DNA of 30,120 nucleotides from Desulfuromonadaceae bacterium UBA2294 (lineage in GTDB: Bacteria; Desulfobacterota; Desulfuromonadia; Desulfuromonadales; UBA2294): contig DDWE01000094.1 of NCBI GenBank assembly GCA_002345625.1, positions 1 through 30,120 on the forward strand. Reading direction: 5' to 3'. The translations under genes and the position numbers were made by a program. The notes beneath the pieces were generated by a model that saw only the letters and a program-made list of their open reading frames with translations, did not search any database and had not been told where the DNA came from. Shown here one piece after another: positions 1-8,998 of this stretch (positions are counted from its first letter, which is position 1; every line of letters starts with the position of its first letter).

Positions 1-919
1 CGTTAACTCCGAAACAAAGGGCAACCTGAGCGATCTTCAACCCCAACATAATCCAATAGGCCTTGATATGGCGAAAATTGTCGAGATAGAGGCGGCTGAT
101 CGCCAGCGTCTTCAGGGCGTCGACGCCACCCACCCCTTGCGCACCGGGAACTCGGGTGTTGTCAGGCTGGAAAGCAAGGGGGATGAAGGCCTGAAATCCG
201 TTGGTGCGATCCTGCAGGCCGCGTAAACGGGCCATATGGTCGACCCGATCAGCCGCAGTCTCCAGATGACCGAACAGCATTGTCGCGTTGGTCTTCAACC
301 CGGTCTGATGGACGGTTTCTATTACCTCCAGCCAGCGCTCGCCGGAGATCTTCTCCGGGCAGATCTGATCACGTACTGTCCGGGAAAAAATCTCCGCTCC
401 ACCACCGGGCATCGAGCCGAGGCCCGCATCGACTAGCTCTCGAATCACTGTGGCAACCGGCTGCCCTGTCATGCCTGCGAAGTAATCGATTTCGACGGCA
501 GTGAACGCCTTAATGTGCAGTCCAGGATTGTCGGCACGTATCGCCGATAACATCTCCAGGTAAAAATCGAAAGGGAGATCGGGGTGCAATCCCCCAACCA
601 TGTGCACCTCGGTGGCTCCGGCCGCCTTGGCTTCACTGCATTTCTGCAGGATGTCGTTCAGCGCCAGGGTGTAGCAACCATCATCATCGACCCCTTTTGA
701 AAAGGCGCAAAAGGTACAACGGTTGACACAGATGTTGGTGTAATTGATGTGACGATTGACATTGAAGTAGACCGCATCCCCATTGCGCTGCTGATTGATG
801 CGGGCAGCCAGTGCCCCGATACGCAACAGGTCCGGGCTGGCAAAAAGAGCCATAGCCTCAGCGTCAGCAAGTCGACCACCATGAAGGAGTCTGGTCTCCA
901 GTGTTATAAAATCGATCAT
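1..919 (-). CDS. mqnE: Aminofutalosine synthase MqnE (partial, 3' end outside window)
   Basis: Radical SAM enzyme of the futalosine route to menaquinone. It joins the chorismate-derived enolpyruvyl benzoate to SAM to give aminofutalosine in the cytoplasm. About 306 codons are visible, starting at ATG 919, and the frame stays open to the window edge. The radical SAM cluster motif CVNRCTFC (Cys64, Cys68, Cys71) is preceded by NRHINYTNI and followed by GGLHPDLPFDFYLEML, HIKAFTAVEIDYFA and GLGSMPGGGAEIFS, which fit MqnE better than the related cyclase MqnC. The start overlaps the ubiX stop as TGATG, so translation is probably coupled. Other mqn genes may lie to the left. MqnC is the main alternative. 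Confidence 0.88.
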   Translation of the reverse strand, partial: MIDFITLETRLLHGGRLADAEAMALFASPDLLRIGALAARINQQRNGDAVYFNVNRHINYTNICVNRCTFCAFSKGVDDDGCYTLALNDILQKCSEAKAAGATEVHMVGGLHPDLPFDFYLEMLSAIRADNPGLHIKAFTAVEIDYFAGMTGQPVATVIRELVDAGLGSMPGGGAEIFSRTVRDQICPEKISGERWLEVIETVHQTGLKTNATMLFGHLETAADRVDHMARLRGLQDRTNGFQAFIPLAFQPDNTRVPGAQGVGGVDALKTLAISRLYLDNFRHIKAYWIMLGLKIAQVALCFGVN

Positions 920-1551
920 CAGTGTTCCTTATCGCTACCAGCTTCCCAGCGTGGGAAAAGGGCGTGTTCGATACCGAGCAGGTCGAGGATTTTCCCGGCC
1001 ATAAAAGCATCAAGATCATCGAGACTGGCTGGACGCTGGTAATACGCCGGCATGGCTGGAACGATATGTGCCCCGGCCCGAGCGAGGCGCAACAGGTTTT
1101 CAAGATGAATCGCGTGCAAAGGGGTCTCCCGGGGAATGACCAGCAACGGTTTTCCCTCCTTTAAGGCCACATCGGCAACCCGTTCAATCAGGCTCGCGCC
1201 AAGGCCGGCGGCAATACGTCCGATGCTGCCCATGGAACAGGGGACGACAATCACCGCGTCCGGGGCTGAGGACCCGCTGGCGACCGGGGCAAACAGATCG
1301 TCAACCGCATAGTGCTGCAAACACGTGCTGCAAAAATGAGCCTGAATTCGAGTCTGAACTTCATGGGCCGGCCCGTGCCAATCAATCCCGGTTTCGTAAT
1401 GCAGAACATCGGCCCCGGCCCGACTGAGCAACAACACGACATTGCACTCCGCAGCGAGCAGCGCCTGCACGGTTCGCAGGGCGTAGCGTGCACCGGAGGC
1501 GCCGGTGACTGCAACAACAATCCGGCGAATTGCTTTAGCGGTTAACGACAT
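919..1551 (-). CDS. ubiX: Flavin prenyltransferase UbiX
   Basis: A 210-residue flavoprotein that adds a dimethylallyl group to FMN, making the prenylated FMN cofactor of UbiD-type decarboxylases. The FMN-binding start VVAVTGASGARYALR (about residues 12-26), the central VPCSMGSIGRIAAG and the closing PRETPLHAIHLENL and MPAYYQRP segments are typical, as is the length. AGGAG lies just upstream of ATG 1551. The gene sits 8 bp after mqnP and overlaps mqnE by one base (TGATG), so it belongs to the menaquinone operon, where it would supply cofactor for the late decarboxylation step (inference from context). Confidence 0.93.
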   Translation of the reverse strand: MSLTAKAIRRIVVAVTGASGARYALRTVQALLAAECNVVLLLSRAGADVLHYETGIDWHGPAHEVQTRIQAHFCSTCLQHYAVDDLFAPVASGSSAPDAVIVVPCSMGSIGRIAAGLGASLIERVADVALKEGKPLLVIPRETPLHAIHLENLLRLARAGAHIVPAMPAYYQRPASLDDLDAFMAGKILDLLGIEHALFPRWEAGSDKEH

Positions 1552-1559
1552 AATGACTC

Positions 1560-2426
1560 CTAGAGTAGAGCATCGGCCAAGGTAAAGACAAAGATCGTGA
1601 CACTGATGTAACCATTCATATTGAAAAAAGCCGCATCAAGACGACTAAGATCGTCGGCGCGGACCAGGCGATGTTCGTAGATCAACAACCCGCAGACCAG
1701 CAGCATCCCCAGCAGGTAGATAAGGCCCAGCCCCGGCATGGCAACAAGACTGAACAGTAGAACAACCATGGCCAGATGGAACAGCCGTGCAAGTTGAATA
1801 GATCGAGTCGCGCCAAGTCGCGAAGGGAGAGAGTAAAGGCCCGCTTCGCGATCAAACTCCATATCCTGCAGGGCATAAAAAATATCGAAACCGGCGACCC
1901 AGAATAGCACCCCCAGACCAAGGACCAGCGCTGGCCAGCCAATGTCGCCGCGCAAAGCGATCCAGGCTCCGATCGGAGCCGCTGCCAGGCAGACGCCGAG
2001 GATCAAATGAGCCATGGAGGTAAAGCGCTTGCAAAAGGAGTAAAGAACCAGGAAAAACAGAGCCAGGGGCGACAGCTTTAAACAAAGAGGATTGAGTTGC
2101 CATGCTGCCAGAAGAAGTAGAGCTGTCGCAGCAAAGACAAAAAACCAGGCCTCAACCTTTGTTACGACGCCGGCCGGGATGTGTCGGGATGCCGTGCGTG
2201 GATTTTGCGCATCAATACGTGCATCAATAATCCGGTTTAAACCCATGGCCGCACTGCGCGCACCGACCATGGCCAGGCAGATCCAGACAATTTGCAAAAG
2301 TGTTGGAAACTGGTCATTGGCCAGTCCGGCCAGCGTAGCTCCGGTCAGGGCGAACGGGAAGGCGAAGATCGTGTGCGAAAACTTGATCATTTCAAGCAGA
2401 GCGCGAATTTTCGCAAACAGAGGCAT
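1560..2426 (-). CDS. mqnP: UbiA-family prenyltransferase, MqnP type
   Basis: Integral membrane polyprenyltransferase expected to attach the isoprenoid tail to the aromatic menaquinone precursor. From ATG 2426 it is 288 residues, the usual UbiA size. The two Asp-rich catalytic motifs are visible: NRIIDARIDAQNPRT, and later YALQDMEFDREAGLYSLP. Several hydrophobic helices lie between and after them. The open frame extends upstream to 2648, but that would run through the nuo terminator and add about 74 unrelated residues. GGAAG a few bases before ATG 2426 and the family-like N-terminus MPLFAKIRALLEMIKFSHTI support the shorter start. It is the first gene of the mqnP-ubiX-mqnE run. A ubiquinone-type UbiA is the alternative, but mqnE next door argues for menaquinone. 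Confidence 0.88.
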   Translation of the reverse strand: MPLFAKIRALLEMIKFSHTIFAFPFALTGATLAGLANDQFPTLLQIVWICLAMVGARSAAMGLNRIIDARIDAQNPRTASRHIPAGVVTKVEAWFFVFAATALLLLAAWQLNPLCLKLSPLALFFLVLYSFCKRFTSMAHLILGVCLAAAPIGAWIALRGDIGWPALVLGLGVLFWVAGFDIFYALQDMEFDREAGLYSLPSRLGATRSIQLARLFHLAMVVLLFSLVAMPGLGLIYLLGMLLVCGLLIYEHRLVRADDLSRLDAAFFNMNGYISVTIFVFTLADALL

Positions 2427-2511
2427 GTCATCTTCCAGACGGTTGAAGGCAAAGCGAGTGTACAACGGGTGATGACTCAGAACAACCCCGACAATGTACA
2501 GTCGATTCAAC

Positions 2512-2542
2512 AAAAAAGCCCCCCGAAACTCGGGGGGCTTTT
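2512..2542 (-). terminator. Intrinsic terminator of the nuo operon
   Basis: On the minus strand a perfect 9-bp GC-rich stem (AGCCCCCCG with CGGGGGGCT, positions 17-25 and 31-39 of the 2500 block) with a 5-base loop is followed by six T residues. It begins about 20 bp after the nuoN stop. A short T run on the plus strand may make it weakly bidirectional. Confidence 0.92.
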
Positions 2543-2560
2543 GAACGACAGTTACCGGGA

Positions 2561-4036
2561 TCAGAACATGGCGGTTTTTGCCATTTCCATCACCTGCTGC
2601 GGGAGGACACCCAGATAAAGGACGCCGGCAATGGCAAGGATGATACAAATCATCGCGCCCATCGGCATGCTCACCCAGGCAAAATCCTCGGTCGGTTCAC
2701 GGAAGTACATGCTGACCATGACCCGCAGATAATAGTAAAGGGAAAGGGCCGAATTCAGGACGCCAATGACAGCCAGCCAGATGTAACCAGCTTCGACTGC
2801 GCCGGCAAAAACATAGAACTTTCCGGCAAAACCGGCGGTCGGGGGCAGGCCCATTAGAGAGAAGAGGAAGACACACATGGCGACACCGAGAAACGGCCGT
2901 TTATAGCCGAACCCAGCGAAACCTTCCAGAGTCAGGTTCTCTTCGCCCTGCTTGCCAGCAAGAGCCAGAACGGCAAAGGCGCCGATGTTCATAAAGGCAT
3001 AAGCCAACATGTAGTAAAGAACACCTGACATGCCGATGGCATTAGCGGCGACAATCCCGACCATCGCGTATCCGGCATGGGAAACCGACGAATAGGCCAG
3101 CATCCGCTTGATATTGGTCTGGGAAATTGCAAGCAGGTTGCCAACGGTCATGGTCAGAACAGCGAGAACCCAGAACAGTGCGGTCCACTCTGCCTGCATG
3201 GAGTCGAAACCGAGAAGCAGAAAACGCAGCAGAGCGGCAATCGCTGCGGCCTTCGGTCCGGCACTCATAAATGCAGTGATCGGCGTCGGCGCCCCTTCAT
3301 AGACATCCGGTGTCCACATGTGAAACGGGACAATGGCGATCTTGAACAGGAAACCGGTCAGTAGCAGCAGCATACCGGCAATGGTCATCGGGCTGGTGAC
3401 CAGCGCCTTGTGCGCCGCGAGGTACATACCAAGATTGGCAATGTTCGTCGTGCCAACGACCCCGTAAAGCAATGCCATACCGTAGAGCAGAAAGCCGGTC
3501 GAAAAAGCGCCCAGCAGGAAATACTTGAGGCCGGCCTCGTTCGAGCGCGCATCGCGTCGGAAGAAGCCGGCAAGAACGTAGAGGGAGATCGACAGAACTT
3601 CCAGACCAAGGAATATGGTCATCATATCGGTCCCCGAGGCCATCCACATGGCACCGGCTGTGGTGAAGAGAATCAGTGCGTAATACTCACCGACCGCATA
3701 CCCCTCGCGCTTGAGATAATCATCCGACATCAGGATGGTCAGCGCAGCCGAAACCAGGAAGATGAAGTTAAAGAACAGCGCAAAGCCATCCTGGGCCACA
3801 TGATTCGTGAACCCGAATTCGACACCGGTGGCGCCGAGAGCGCTCCAGGCCTGCGCCGAGGCAACCGCAGCGACAATCAGGCCGACGATACTGATCCAGG
3901 CGATGTGTGACGTGCGACCAGGCTTGGAAAAGACGCCGATCAGCAGCAGCAGCATGCCGAACCCGGTCAGAATCAGCGACGGCATGATGGCCGCGTAGTT
4001 GACAGTCGCTAAAGCGGCTTGCACCAGATTTTCCAT
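2561..4036 (-). CDS. nuoN: NADH-quinone oxidoreductase subunit N
   Basis: Antiporter-like membrane subunit of complex I (NuoN/ND2), one of the three proton channels of the membrane arm. It is 491 residues from ATG 4036, with about 14 hydrophobic helices and the Mrp-like segment FKIAIVPFHMWTPDVYEGAPT, which carries the conserved channel lysine. An upstream in-frame TTG at 4042 is only 3 bases from the GGAGG ribosome site, while ATG 4036 is 9 bases away, so the ATG is preferred. It is the last gene of the operon, 39 bp after nuoM, and is followed by a strong terminator. Confidence 0.95.
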   Translation of the reverse strand: MENLVQAALATVNYAAIMPSLILTGFGMLLLLIGVFSKPGRTSHIAWISIVGLIVAAVASAQAWSALGATGVEFGFTNHVAQDGFALFFNFIFLVSAALTILMSDDYLKREGYAVGEYYALILFTTAGAMWMASGTDMMTIFLGLEVLSISLYVLAGFFRRDARSNEAGLKYFLLGAFSTGFLLYGMALLYGVVGTTNIANLGMYLAAHKALVTSPMTIAGMLLLLTGFLFKIAIVPFHMWTPDVYEGAPTPITAFMSAGPKAAAIAALLRFLLLGFDSMQAEWTALFWVLAVLTMTVGNLLAISQTNIKRMLAYSSVSHAGYAMVGIVAANAIGMSGVLYYMLAYAFMNIGAFAVLALAGKQGEENLTLEGFAGFGYKRPFLGVAMCVFLFSLMGLPPTAGFAGKFYVFAGAVEAGYIWLAVIGVLNSALSLYYYLRVMVSMYFREPTEDFAWVSMPMGAMICIILAIAGVLYLGVLPQQVMEMAKTAMF

Positions 4037-4075
4037 GAACAAGTTCCTCCGGAAACAGTGTTGATGCGTAATGCG

Positions 4076-5632
4076 TTATTTGAATTCCACGTGGTGCGGC
4101 GCCTCAATCGGCTGGACCATCGCCACCTGTTGCTTCCCCTTGACCTGAATAATCAGGTTCTCAAGAGCCGGACTCATCTTCGAGAAAAAGGTGTTCGGAT
4201 AAATACCAATCCAGAAGACGAAAACCAGCAGAGGTATCATCAGCACGATTTCGCGGGCATTCAAATCCTGCAGTTCAGCATTTTTCGGGTTGGTGATCTC
4301 ACCGAACATAACGCGCTGGAACATCCACAGCATATAAACAGCGGCCAGGATGACTCCGGTGGTCGCAACGACTGCATACCAGCGCAAACCACTCTCAAAG
4401 GCACCGACCAGAGCGAGAAATTCGCCAACAAAACCGTTGGTACCGGGCAAGCCGATGGATGAGAAGGTGATGATCAGGAAAATAGTAGTAAAGATCGGCA
4501 TCCGCTTGGCGAGTCCGCCGAATTCGGAAATCTCACGGGTATGCCGCCGCTCATAAATGAAGCCAACGATAAGAAACAGTGCTCCGGTCGAGATGCCGTG
4601 ATTGATCATCTGGATCATGCCGCCAGTCAGGCCCTGCAAGTTAAGGGCAAAAACACCGAGCATGACAAAACCGAGGTGGGCAACAGACGAGTAGGCGACC
4701 AGTTTCTTGACGTCGGTCTGAACCATCGCCACCAGCGAACCATAGATGATGCCGATGACACACAAGGTAGCCAGATACGGCATGCAGGTCGCAAGTGCAT
4801 CCGGAAACAGCGGCATGGCAAAACGAACAAAACCGTAGGTCCCCATTTTCAGAAGAATGGCGGCCAGAATTACTGAGCCAGCAGTCGGTGCTTCAGTATG
4901 AGCATCCGGCAACCAGGTGTGCAATGGAAACATCGGCACTTTGATCGCAAAGCTGAATGCGAAGGCCAAAAACAACCAGAGCTGAGCATGAGCCGGAACC
5001 TGAAGCTGGTAGAACTGGGCGATGCTGAAGCCGTCCATCTTCATGCCGGACTGCAACGCGTAGTAGTAGACGAACAGAATGGCCACCAGCATCAGGAGGG
5101 AACCGACGGCGGTGTAAATAAAGAACTTAACCGCTGCATAAATGCGGTTCTTGCCGCCCCAGATGCCGATCAGGAAGTACATCGGGATCAGCATCAGTTC
5201 CCAGAAGATGTAGAACAGAAACAGGTCGAGGGAGATGAATGCGCCGAGCATGCCGGTTTCAAGCAGCAGCAGCAAGGCCATGAACCCCTTGATGTTCTTT
5301 TCCACAGCCTGCCAAGTCGACAGGACCGCGATCGGCATGATGAACGTCGTCAGCATAACCAGCCAGAGGCTGATACCGTCGATGCCGACATTGTAATTCA
5401 TCTCAAAGAAGTCGCCGACCGAAATCCAGCTGGCAAACTCTTTGTACTGCATGCCACCATCGGTCGTAAAGACCGGATTGAACGCCAGTGGCAAGCTGAC
5501 AGCGAAGGTGACCAGGGTCACAATCAGGGTGAAGCTCTTCAGCAGCGAATCGTTCTCCCGCGGAATGAGCAGCAGAATCGCCATGCCCAGAATGGGCAGG
5601 AAGGTCATAATACTGAGAAGGTGTTCGCTCAT
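4076..5632 (-). CDS. nuoM: NADH-quinone oxidoreductase subunit M
   Basis: Antiporter-like membrane subunit of complex I (NuoM/ND4), 518 residues, about 14 transmembrane helices. The conserved channel glutamate appears in YIFWELMLIPMYFLIG (Glu145) and the conserved lysine in FAIKVPMFPLHTWLPDAHTE (Lys231). The start has a good AGGAG. It lies between nuoL and nuoN with gaps of about 40 bp on each side, part of one transcription unit. Confidence 0.96.
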   Translation of the reverse strand: MSEHLLSIMTFLPILGMAILLLIPRENDSLLKSFTLIVTLVTFAVSLPLAFNPVFTTDGGMQYKEFASWISVGDFFEMNYNVGIDGISLWLVMLTTFIMPIAVLSTWQAVEKNIKGFMALLLLLETGMLGAFISLDLFLFYIFWELMLIPMYFLIGIWGGKNRIYAAVKFFIYTAVGSLLMLVAILFVYYYALQSGMKMDGFSIAQFYQLQVPAHAQLWLFLAFAFSFAIKVPMFPLHTWLPDAHTEAPTAGSVILAAILLKMGTYGFVRFAMPLFPDALATCMPYLATLCVIGIIYGSLVAMVQTDVKKLVAYSSVAHLGFVMLGVFALNLQGLTGGMIQMINHGISTGALFLIVGFIYERRHTREISEFGGLAKRMPIFTTIFLIITFSSIGLPGTNGFVGEFLALVGAFESGLRWYAVVATTGVILAAVYMLWMFQRVMFGEITNPKNAELQDLNAREIVLMIPLLVFVFWIGIYPNTFFSKMSPALENLIIQVKGKQQVAMVQPIEAPHHVEFK

Positions 5633-5674
5633 TGCAAAACGCTCCTTGTTCCTCTTAATAATTACCCGGGCAGA

Positions 5675-7663
5675 TTAGCGCAGGACGTAGAAGCCGACGA
5701 TTACAACTACGCCGATGACCATACCCATGGCGTAATTCTGGACAAAACCAGTCTGGATGTAACGCAGCCCGGCCGAAAAGAGCTGCATCACCCGGCCCAC
5801 ACCGTTGACCACTCCGTCGACCACATTAACGTCAAAGCCCTTCCACAGGAACAGGCCGAAACGCTTGCAGGGATTGACAAAGAGGAAATCGTAGAGCTCA
5901 TCGATGTACCATTTGTTGAACACGGCGCGGTGCAGCTTCGGAAAAGCCGCAACGAATCGAGCCGGCACATCGGTTTTCAGGTAGAAGTAACAGGCCAGTG
6001 CAATACCGATACCGGCGATCAGCACCGACATGCCCATCAGGCCGAACTCAGCCAGCAGTGAGTGCGCCATGTTGGCTTTGATGGCAATCTGGTAAGTCTC
6101 CTGCGCATGACCGAAGACCGGCTCCAGAAAACCCTCAAGGTAGTTCGGAATGTGGACAAAATGACCGAGGGCTGCCGGAACTCCGACATAGCCACCAACG
6201 ACGGCAAGAAACGCCAGAACAACCAGCGGCAGGGTAATAACCCAGGGCGACTCGTGGATGTGATCTTTCGCCTTGGCATTCGTTTTCTGCGGTCCCCAGA
6301 AAGTCATAGAGACGCAACGGAACATGTAAAATGCCGTCATCCCTGCGGCGCCGGCGGCAACCACCCAGAGCATCCAGCCGCCACGGGTCGAGCCGGCAGC
6401 CCACCAGAGGATTTCATCCTTGGAAAAGAAGCCGGAGAACAACGGCACCCCGGAGATGGCGATGGTCGCAATCAGGAAGGTCCAGTAAGTAACCTTCATC
6501 TTTTTCGAGAGACCACCCATGTTGCGCATATCTTGCGGGTCGTCGTTCAGGTGAGCATGATGCAGGCCGTGATGCATGGCGTGGATAACCGAACCGGAAC
6601 CAAGGAACAGACAAGCCTTAAAGAAAGCGTGGGTCATCAGGTGGAAGATACCCGCAGTAAAGGCGCCAACACCCATGGCGAGGAACATGTATCCAAGCTG
6701 AGAGACGGTTGAGTAAGCCAGTACACGCTTGATATCATTCTGGGCAAAACCGATGGATGCCGCAAAGATTGCCGTTGCCGCACCGACAATGGCAATCACC
6801 ATCATGGTATCGGGTGCCATGGCGAACAGACCATTCATGCGGCCGATCATGTAGACACCGGCCGTAACCATGGTGGCGGCATGGATCAGGGCCGAAACGG
6901 GAGTCGGGCCCTCCATGGCGTCTGGCAACCAGGTATAAAGCGGAATCTGTGCCGACTTGCCGGTGGCCCCAAGGAAAAAGAGCAGGGTGATCACCGTCAC
7001 GACGACACTACCGGGACCGAGCAGGTGTGCATTATGGCTGATCTCAACGAAATTGATCGTCCAAACACCCTTGCTACCGAGGGTCCAGTAGAGGGTCAGC
7101 AGTCCGAGGAGAAAACCGAAGTCACCGATGCGGTTGACGACGAACGCTTTTTTCGCCGCATCGCCAGCACTCTTCTTCTCAAAGTAATAACCGATGAGCA
7201 GATAGGAGCAGAGGCCGACACCTTCCCAGCCGATGAACATGACCAGTGCGTTGCCACCGAGCACAAGCATCAGCATGGCAAAGACGAACAGGTTCAGGTA
7301 GGAGAAGAAGCGGTAGAACCCCACCTCACCGTGCATATAGCCGATGGAGTAGAGGTGGATCAGCGAGCCGACACCGGTCACGACCAGCAGCATCAGGGCC
7401 GAGAGCGGATCGAGAAGCAGCTCCCAGTTGATCTGCAGTTGGCCAACGGTCATCCACGAGCCGTAGACGGCCTCGTAAACTTTTTCGGTACCAGCCGACA
7501 GCTGAAAGAAACAACTGAGCGAGACGATAAAGGAACAGACCACCGCCAGGGTGCCGATACCGCCAATCACCTTTTCGCTCTTGATGTACCGCTTGCCGAA
7601 CAGGCCGTTGATGATCGATCCAACAAGCGGGAAGAACGGAATGAGCCAGAGTTTGTCGTACAT
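5675..7663 (-). CDS. nuoL: NADH-quinone oxidoreductase subunit L
   Basis: Largest antiporter-like subunit of complex I (NuoL/ND5), 662 residues. The family core is intact: MFIGWEGVGLCSYLLIGYY with Glu147, then KSAQIPLYTWLPDAMEGPTP with Lys236, and the histidine-rich loop SVIHAMHHGLHHAHLNDDP. The extended C-terminus ends in a hydrophobic helix, as expected for the lateral arm and anchoring helix of NuoL. AGGAGAG precedes ATG 7663. Length and position, 44 bp after nuoK, are ordinary. Confidence 0.96.
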   Translation of the reverse strand: MYDKLWLIPFFPLVGSIINGLFGKRYIKSEKVIGGIGTLAVVCSFIVSLSCFFQLSAGTEKVYEAVYGSWMTVGQLQINWELLLDPLSALMLLVVTGVGSLIHLYSIGYMHGEVGFYRFFSYLNLFVFAMLMLVLGGNALVMFIGWEGVGLCSYLLIGYYFEKKSAGDAAKKAFVVNRIGDFGFLLGLLTLYWTLGSKGVWTINFVEISHNAHLLGPGSVVVTVITLLFFLGATGKSAQIPLYTWLPDAMEGPTPVSALIHAATMVTAGVYMIGRMNGLFAMAPDTMMVIAIVGAATAIFAASIGFAQNDIKRVLAYSTVSQLGYMFLAMGVGAFTAGIFHLMTHAFFKACLFLGSGSVIHAMHHGLHHAHLNDDPQDMRNMGGLSKKMKVTYWTFLIATIAISGVPLFSGFFSKDEILWWAAGSTRGGWMLWVVAAGAAGMTAFYMFRCVSMTFWGPQKTNAKAKDHIHESPWVITLPLVVLAFLAVVGGYVGVPAALGHFVHIPNYLEGFLEPVFGHAQETYQIAIKANMAHSLLAEFGLMGMSVLIAGIGIALACYFYLKTDVPARFVAAFPKLHRAVFNKWYIDELYDFLFVNPCKRFGLFLWKGFDVNVVDGVVNGVGRVMQLFSAGLRYIQTGFVQNYAMGMVIGVVVIVGFYVLR

Positions 7664-7707
7664 CTATACTCTCCTAACCGGAATGAACCCCTGCGTCGGC
7701 AGCGGGA

Positions 7708-8010
7708 TTACCATTTCAGCAGATTGAAATCGTCGACCGAGATCGACTCACGGTTGCGGAAGAAAGCGATCATCAGCGCAAGGCCGACAGCGGCCTCGGC
7801 CGCTGCCACAGCCATGATGAAAAGCACAAAGATCTGTCCGTCCATATTGCCGAGGTAATGCGACAATGAAATAAACGACAGGTTGACGGCGTTGAGCATC
7901 AGCTCAATGCACATGAAAATGACGATCGCATTCTTCCGTGTCAGAACCCCAAAGGTTCCGAGGGAGAAGAGTATCGCGCTCAATACCAGATAATGGTGAA
8001 CCGTGATCAT
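7708..8010 (-). CDS. nuoK: NADH-quinone oxidoreductase subunit K
   Basis: Small three-helix membrane subunit of complex I (NuoK/ND4L), 100 residues, the normal length. The two conserved membrane glutamates of the proton path are seen in FMCIELMLNAVNL and AVAAAEAAVGLALMIAFFR. AGGAGG precedes ATG 8010. It lies 31 bp after nuoJ. Confidence 0.96.
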   Translation of the reverse strand: MITVHHYLVLSAILFSLGTFGVLTRKNAIVIFMCIELMLNAVNLSFISLSHYLGNMDGQIFVLFIMAVAAAEAAVGLALMIAFFRNRESISVDDFNLLKW

Positions 8011-8041
8011 GGATCAGCCTCCTGTTCCTGTTTCCGGTCGG

Positions 8042-8545
8042 TTAAACGTTTTTCTTGGCCAGCACCACAGCGCCAACAATGGCAACCAGGAGCAGGATCG
8101 ACGCGATTTCAAAGGGGAGCAGGAAATCGGTGAACAGCGACTGGGCGATCAACTGGGTATGGCCGACGGTGGCCACAACCTGATTGGTAATGCCACCGGT
8201 CAGACCGGTCGGCTCACTGCGATTCAGGACAAAATAGACCTGAATGAAGATGAGCACACCGAGCCCGGCCGCCCAACTCACACTGTGACTGGTTTTTTGG
8301 CCCTTCAGCGAATCCATGTTGAGCAGCATGATGACAAAGATGATCAGCATCAGGATTGCACCGGCATAGACCATAATCTGAATTGCGGCCATGAACGGTG
8401 CCTGCAGCATGACATAGAAATTAGCGAGGCAGACGAAGGTCATCATCAACGCAACCGCGTTGTTGATTGGACTCTTGCAGGTGACCACAAGATACCCGGA
8501 GACCACTGCAACCAGGGCAAGCAGGTAAAAGTAAAAGGTTTCCAT
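8042..8545 (-). CDS. nuoJ: NADH-quinone oxidoreductase subunit J
   Basis: Membrane subunit of complex I (NuoJ/ND6), 167 residues with five hydrophobic helices. The family segment MVYAGAILMLIIFVIMLLN lies near residues 58-76. It starts with ATG after AGGAG and stands 24 bp after nuoI. The polar, charged loops are short, as in other bacterial NuoJ proteins. Confidence 0.94.
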   Translation of the reverse strand: METFYFYLLALVAVVSGYLVVTCKSPINNAVALMMTFVCLANFYVMLQAPFMAAIQIMVYAGAILMLIIFVIMLLNMDSLKGQKTSHSVSWAAGLGVLIFIQVYFVLNRSEPTGLTGGITNQVVATVGHTQLIAQSLFTDFLLPFEIASILLLVAIVGAVVLAKKNV

Positions 8546-8569
8546 CGATTCCGCGCTCCTGTATCCGAA

Positions 8570-8968
8570 TTATCTGAGAAGACGTTGTTTCTCGTAGGTG
8601 AAATCATCGCGACTGTAGTTGGCCAGTTCATATTCACCGGTCATCTCAATCGCTTCCACCGGGCATGCCTCGACACAGTAGCCGCAGAAGATGCAGCGCA
8701 ACAGGTCGATTTTGTAGACCACGGGATACTTCTCGCCTTTTTCATTCTCCCCTGACTCTACCGTGATGCACTTGGCCGGGCAGACGGTTGGGCAGAGGTA
8801 GCAGGCGACGCACTTTTCGCGGTCTTGGGCCGGTACCAGGCGGTGTAGGCCACGGAAGCGCTCGGCCGTCGGCAGGCGCTCGACGCGCGGGTACTGCACG
8901 GTGGTCGAGTTACCGGGCAGCATGTGCTTGAAGGTGATCCAGAGACCTTGAGCAAATTCTTTAATCAT
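8570..8968 (-). CDS. nuoI: NADH-quinone oxidoreductase subunit I
   Basis: Peripheral-arm iron-sulfur subunit carrying clusters N6a and N6b, which pass electrons toward N2. It has 132 residues, shorter than the roughly 180 of E. coli NuoI. Two complete [4Fe-4S] motifs are present: CVACYLCPTVCP (Cys53, 56, 59, 63) and CIFCGYCVEACP (Cys92, 95, 98, 102). AGAGG lies upstream of ATG 8968. It lies between nuoH and nuoJ in the operon. Confidence 0.96.
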   Translation of the reverse strand: MIKEFAQGLWITFKHMLPGNSTTVQYPRVERLPTAERFRGLHRLVPAQDREKCVACYLCPTVCPAKCITVESGENEKGEKYPVVYKIDLLRCIFCGYCVEACPVEAIEMTGEYELANYSRDDFTYEKQRLLR

Positions 8969-8998
8969 GGGTCGTAATCCTCTTGTCTCGTCAGGCGT

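Noticed and set aside
4037..4042. Upstream TTG as the nuoN start
   Set aside because: It lies only 3 bases from the GGAGG site; ATG 4036 has normal spacing.
4898..6061. 387-codon plus-strand open frame opposite nuoL and nuoM
   Set aside because: Its composition (many Gln, His, Asp) is typical of an antisense shadow of membrane-protein codons, and it crosses two real genes.
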